Shown: piece by piece, positions 60,155 through 64,000 of the stretch
Layout of the letters: each line of letters opens with the position of its first letter
Numbering within the stretch: the first letter of the stretch is position 1
NCBI RefSeq assembly: GCF_011075055.1
Contig: NC_058153.1
Span: 1,798,001 to 1,862,000, forward strand
Length of the DNA stretch: 64,000 nt
Direction of reading: 5' to 3'
DNA from: Mangifera indica
Lineage: Eukaryota > Streptophyta > Magnoliopsida > Sapindales > Anacardiaceae
Program-made: the position numbers and the translations under genes
The notes under the pieces: generated by a model
Told to the model about the DNA's origin: nothing
The model's database searches: none
What the model saw: only the letters and a program-made list of their open reading frames with translations

Positions 60155-61544
60155 CACATCGCACATTCTTTGACAACTTTGAAAATGGTTGCCAAAAAGG
60201 GCCTCTGGGGCTTAGTTAATACTATGGTTTGATGGGTTTTTTTATTGAGATGGCTGTCTAATGGCTTTAACGGAATCATATAATTTATCACCCACTGGAA
60301 CTCGGAGCATGTTACAGAGATAAATTAATTATGACATGTTTTGGACTTCTAGAAAATAAAATTGTGAAATGAATCATGTTTCATAAATGGGATCTTTCTT
60401 GTTGTGTGAACTGAACATTCAGTGGTCACGTTCATGGTTTTTAAACCTGATTCAGGTGTTGCTCCGATGAAGGGACGGGATTGTGTAAACCAATGGTTGA
60501 ATTGATTGATCAATTGTTAGAATGGTAAATAATTTAGGGGTAATTTTGTGCCTTTTGTTTTGCTCAAAGGTCAATATAAGGACTGAAGTAGTATTTTTTA
60601 GGAGAAATATGAAAAGAAGGTGAGAAGTTTAAAAAAAAAAAAAACCCTAGCTGCCAATCTCCTCACTGGAAGTGTGCAGTTGCGTTATCTTGGCCACGAG
60701 CTCTCTGACCCTTGAGATATGACGAAAAACTATTTATATTACGACCCAAGTCAGACGGGATTACTCTCGTCTTGATATTGTTCTCATCATTTTTAACTTT
60801 TTTTGAACATTGATCTTGTTATTATTAACTCTATCCTATATTTATCTTCTCTTTAATAGTTTTTTATGATATTTATTTTGTTATTTTTAGTTTTTTTTAA
60901 CGTTAATCTTATCATTTTTAATAACCATGGTTAATTTAATGGTTTACTATTTACCCATAAATCAACATGACTTTTTTAATTGAACTGCAGTTCAAAGCAA
61001 TCCGACGGTTAAAATCATTGGACTACGATCCAAATTTTAAAACCGGGGTCACAAGTAATATATATTGTTATTTCCAAATTGAATAATTGGCAGCTCAACC
61101 AATCCATGCATTCTATTATTTATTTTGCATCCAACAAAGGCAAAACTTTTAAATTAAGAGCCAAATGTCATGCAGCCAGCCTCCCGTGATGCCAATTACT
61201 TCGACGTGCAGGTCACGATAACTTTAATTTCACGTTTGCTTATGTGGACATGCCATGTAAGCTACTCAATCCTCTTCAGCTTGCACTTCATACTTTGTTT
61301 TCTACGTCATCACATCAACCCATTTAATTATTTATTTTACTAGCAAAAACAGTAATCAAAAGGGGGAAAAAAAAAAAAAAGAAAGCAAAGAAAACTTTGA
61401 ATCCAGTGAAAAAGAGGATGAGAACAGCAATTGTGGGATTTTTTTAGTATTTTTAACAGGGGTAATTAATTATAACAACTCAATTACGGGGTGTACATGA
61501 AAGTGACCAGCTGTTTAAGGATTATACAAATATGATTTGTGTTG

Positions 61545-61925
61545 AACCTGAACGAAATTTGTTTGATTTAATTCGATTCGAATTTGTTTAATTTAAATTT
61601 GAATCGAATTTGAGTTAAAAGATTTAACTCATTTTGAAACCAAACGAAATTTGAGCTAGATAGACAATTTGATTCAGTTTGAATTTTACTCGTAATTTGA
61701 TTCGAATTATGTTGAGTAATGTTAAACAACGTTATTTTGTCAATAAGTTACGAATTTAAATCATAAATCTAAATCATATATTCGAGTTTTGGATTTAAAC
61801 AATAAATTTAATTCAAACTCAAATTAAATCGTTTTTATTCGAATCAAACTCAAATTATTTTTAACGTTAACTCGATAAATTTAAACTGAATTCGAATTAA
61901 ACTATTTTTTATTTGCTCAATGTCA
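61545..61925 (+). repeat. Dispersed GAATCGAA-type repeat, copy 3
   Basis: Shares the order and most of the wording of 33185-33605, including GATTTAATTCGATTCGAATT, TTTGATTCAGTTTGAATTTT and GTTAAACAACGTTATTTTGT. Confidence 0.6.
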
Positions 61926-63148
61926 AAATAGGCATGTAAGGGGGAAATGACAGGTTTAGGTAAATTAAGTATAAAAATTGGTTGTTCTAGAATAGATTAC
62001 TTGCATCACAATCTCATAAACCCGAATGTGAATTGTAAGAAAAAATATGTAGTAATTTTCAAAGGAGTTGGTGGGCGAATGATGAGATCAATTATAATTA
62101 ATTCATAATTAATAATTTGGAGTTTAAATAATTAGAAGTTAAACAAAAAAATAGAATTAATACAATTTAGATAATAATCAGTTTAAATTTAAAAAATAAA
62201 AAATAACTGTTAATATTTTTTAAAATTATTTTAAAATCAAAATCTGAAACCGCCACATTAAAATATTTTTAAATAAATATTTACGGCTGAATTAATGGAA
62301 AATGAGCATTTTGTGGGTCAATTTAGTAAATGAAGACACGTTTTACGACAACGACTCCTGAAAGCGGCGGCGATTGAGACACCCCTCCTGGTTGCTGTCT
62401 GGTGAATGGTGAGACACTTACCAACCAAGCATGGACCTCACGATGTTTCAACTACAGAATCCTGTGGCTGATTTGCAACTTGGCAGCTTATTTAGCCCTT
62501 TTATGTGAAGGGCATCACCGTCTTTTCACTATATTTCGTTTTTTTCTTTTTCCTTTTAAATGACGAGTCAACTAAATTTGCCCACAAAGGTTTAAAATTT
62601 AAATTAAATAAATAACATATTTTTACTTCAAATTAAATTGATATATGAAAAACTACTAATATAAAAGTAAAATAAAAAAATTGTCATATACTAATTAAAA
62701 TAATAAAAAAATATTTTACAGGCTAGCCTCAAATATTTTAAATAAAATATTTAAATTAAAAAATTTAAAATACCATAAATTAATTTTTAAAATCTTTTCA
62801 AAAATCTAACTGTGACCCCCACTATTTCAAAAATTATCATATTAACCTCATATCATAGTTTGTAGTAATGACACTATCACTTATAAGGGTCTTGTTTATT
62901 TTTTTAAAATTGTAATTAGTATTTTTTAAACTATTAAAGGTATGTTAAAATTATTAAAAAAAATTTAAAACAACTTCGCCAAATTTATGAAACCCTCTAA
63001 AATTCCATAGTCACCTCTATGTTTTTTAAAAATACTATTAGGATAGTAATAGTTTATGATATGGCATTAACATTGTTAATTTGTTGTATTTTATTTTATT
63101 CTTTAAGGATTATTATTTTTGAAACTATTGAAGACTATATTGAAAATT

Positions 63149-63841
63149 GGGCCAAAGGAAAATGTCCCACCCAAAGTTTAATGAAAGGACAATTCCCACT
63201 GTTAACTTTCAAAAACCCAAATACCCACCCATTTATTGTTATGAACAGGGGTAAAATTATCATTTAACTAAAAATGTTTAAAAAATAAAATACTATCACA
63301 TTTTTCCCCCACTCAAGGTTTGAAAAATTGCCATTTCCCCCCTAGGGTTTCATTCCTTCTCTAATGATATTCTCCGGTCGACCTTCCATCTATCGACGCT
63401 CCCTTTATCCTCCATGACGAAGATGCAATCATGGAAAGGACACGAAGATGACAATTGGAAGCGATGTCATTAAAGATCTGTCGTGCAATGGATCGTCTGG
63501 AAGCAACGTCTGACGCTAACAATCTCTGACCAAGATTTAGGGTTTTAAACCAGGAGGAAGAGAGAAGTTGGAAGGGAGAGAGAACACAACCGGAGATGGT
63601 GAATTTCACCTTCTTTGGTGATAGTTTCAAAACATTAAGAGAAAAAGTGATTTTTCAAACCTTCATGGGAGGAAATCAGATTCATAAACTTAGGAAAAAA
63701 TAAATTATTTTTTATTTTTTATGAAATGACAATTTTACTTTTATTCATAACAGTAAATGAGTTGATATTTAGATTTTTTAAATTTAATAGGTGAGAATTT
63801 GCCCTTTCATTAAACTTTGGATGGAACATTGTCCTTTGGCC
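63149..63841. mobile_element. Foldback MULE-like element, second intact copy
   Basis: The 693-base element starts GGGCCAAAGGAAAATGTCCC and ends with the complementary ACATTGTCCTTTGGCC. Perfect 9-bp direct repeats TTGAAAATT flank it (63140-63148 and 63842-63850). Arms pair over about 250 bases (e.g. AAAGTTTAATGAAAGG mirrored at the right end). The plan, ends and internal landmarks match the element in VPE intron 3, so both belong to one family. There is no transposase. The central 63360-63600 is less AT-rich and gives a short coding-like frame of unknown origin. Confidence 0.85.
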
Positions 63842-63850
63842 TTGAAAATT

Positions 63851-64000
63851 TAATAACACCCTTGGCGTTTATCAAATATCCAAAACCCTTAAAATGTTTT
63901 TTAATATCCTTAATATTTTCAAAAATTATCAGTTAACCTCCAAATATATAATTATACATCATCAAAATTTTTATATATACTTTTATTAATATAAGAAAGA
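63851..64000. other. Right edge, AT-rich
   Basis: Intergenic AT-rich sequence after the foldback element's target duplication. No feature is visible. Confidence 0.5.

Larger units (their letters stand above)
59049..63148. other. 3' UTR and gene-free repeat region
   Basis: The left end is the 3' UTR of the unknown gene (AATAAA near 59087). The rest holds a hairpin element, an AT microsatellite, a GAATCGAA-type repeat and AT-rich DNA. The segment 62340-62530 is less AT-rich and looks unique, but no coding frame was found in it. Confidence 0.5.

Noticed and set aside
63361..63630. 89-residue minus-strand frame near the right edge
   Set aside because: It lies in the centre of the second foldback element and has no recognisable domain.

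Overview
This window is nuclear DNA from a flowering plant, almost certainly a core eudicot. It is AT-rich, the genes are split by many short AT-rich GT-AG introns, and the proteins are plant family members (a vacuolar processing enzyme, DUF1639 and DUF1764 proteins, a plastid-type SHMT relic). I cannot name the species. There is no operon, CRISPR array, prophage or plasmid module, and no tRNA or rRNA was recognised.

Layout, left to right. A DUF1639 gene (minus, 2.1-4.7 kb) has a long leader, then a repeat-rich gap. A cwf21-domain spliceosomal RS protein follows (plus, 9.6-12.9 kb). A nine-exon vacuolar processing enzyme/legumain gene (minus, 16.1-20.7 kb) carries a foldback transposon in its third intron. 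A PHAX-type RNA-export adaptor (plus, 23.7-26.2 kb) converges on a BABAM1/MERIT40 homologue (minus, 27.1-28.8 kb). Next is a broken plastid-type serine hydroxymethyltransferase (plus, 29.9-32.9 kb) with start loss, three frameshifts and a stop. A small DUF1764 protein (plus, 34.9-35.4 kb) follows, then a possible 41-residue ORF (minus, 37.5 kb). The rest is a two-KH-domain FUBP-like protein with a Q/Y/G-rich tail (minus, 38.0-43.2 kb), the mitochondrial complex I subunit NDUFS7/PSST (minus, 44.4-46.4 kb), a 14-exon PP2A B55 regulatory subunit (minus, 47.8-52.8 kb) and a five-exon gene of unknown function (plus, 56.2-59.0 kb). The last 5 kb hold only repeats.

The genes are mainly housekeeping and do not form one pathway. 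Several (PHAX, DUF1764, KH protein, the unknown gene, the SHMT relic and the 41-residue ORF) have a telo-box (AAACCCTA) just upstream. Three foldback elements with GGCCAAAGGAC-type ends occur, two with intact 9-bp target duplications, which suggests Mutator-like (MULE) elements. A short AT-rich hairpin element occurs at least nine times, and a third dispersed family is built of GAATCGAA-like words.

I joined exons by eye from reading frame, splice-site dinucleotides and family conservation. Each joined model closes without a frame error, except the DUF1639 C-terminus and the SHMT relic. I found no convincing novel multi-gene system. The best leads are the foldback family, the 41-residue ORF, the in-frame upstream extension of PHAX and the unknown 507-residue protein.
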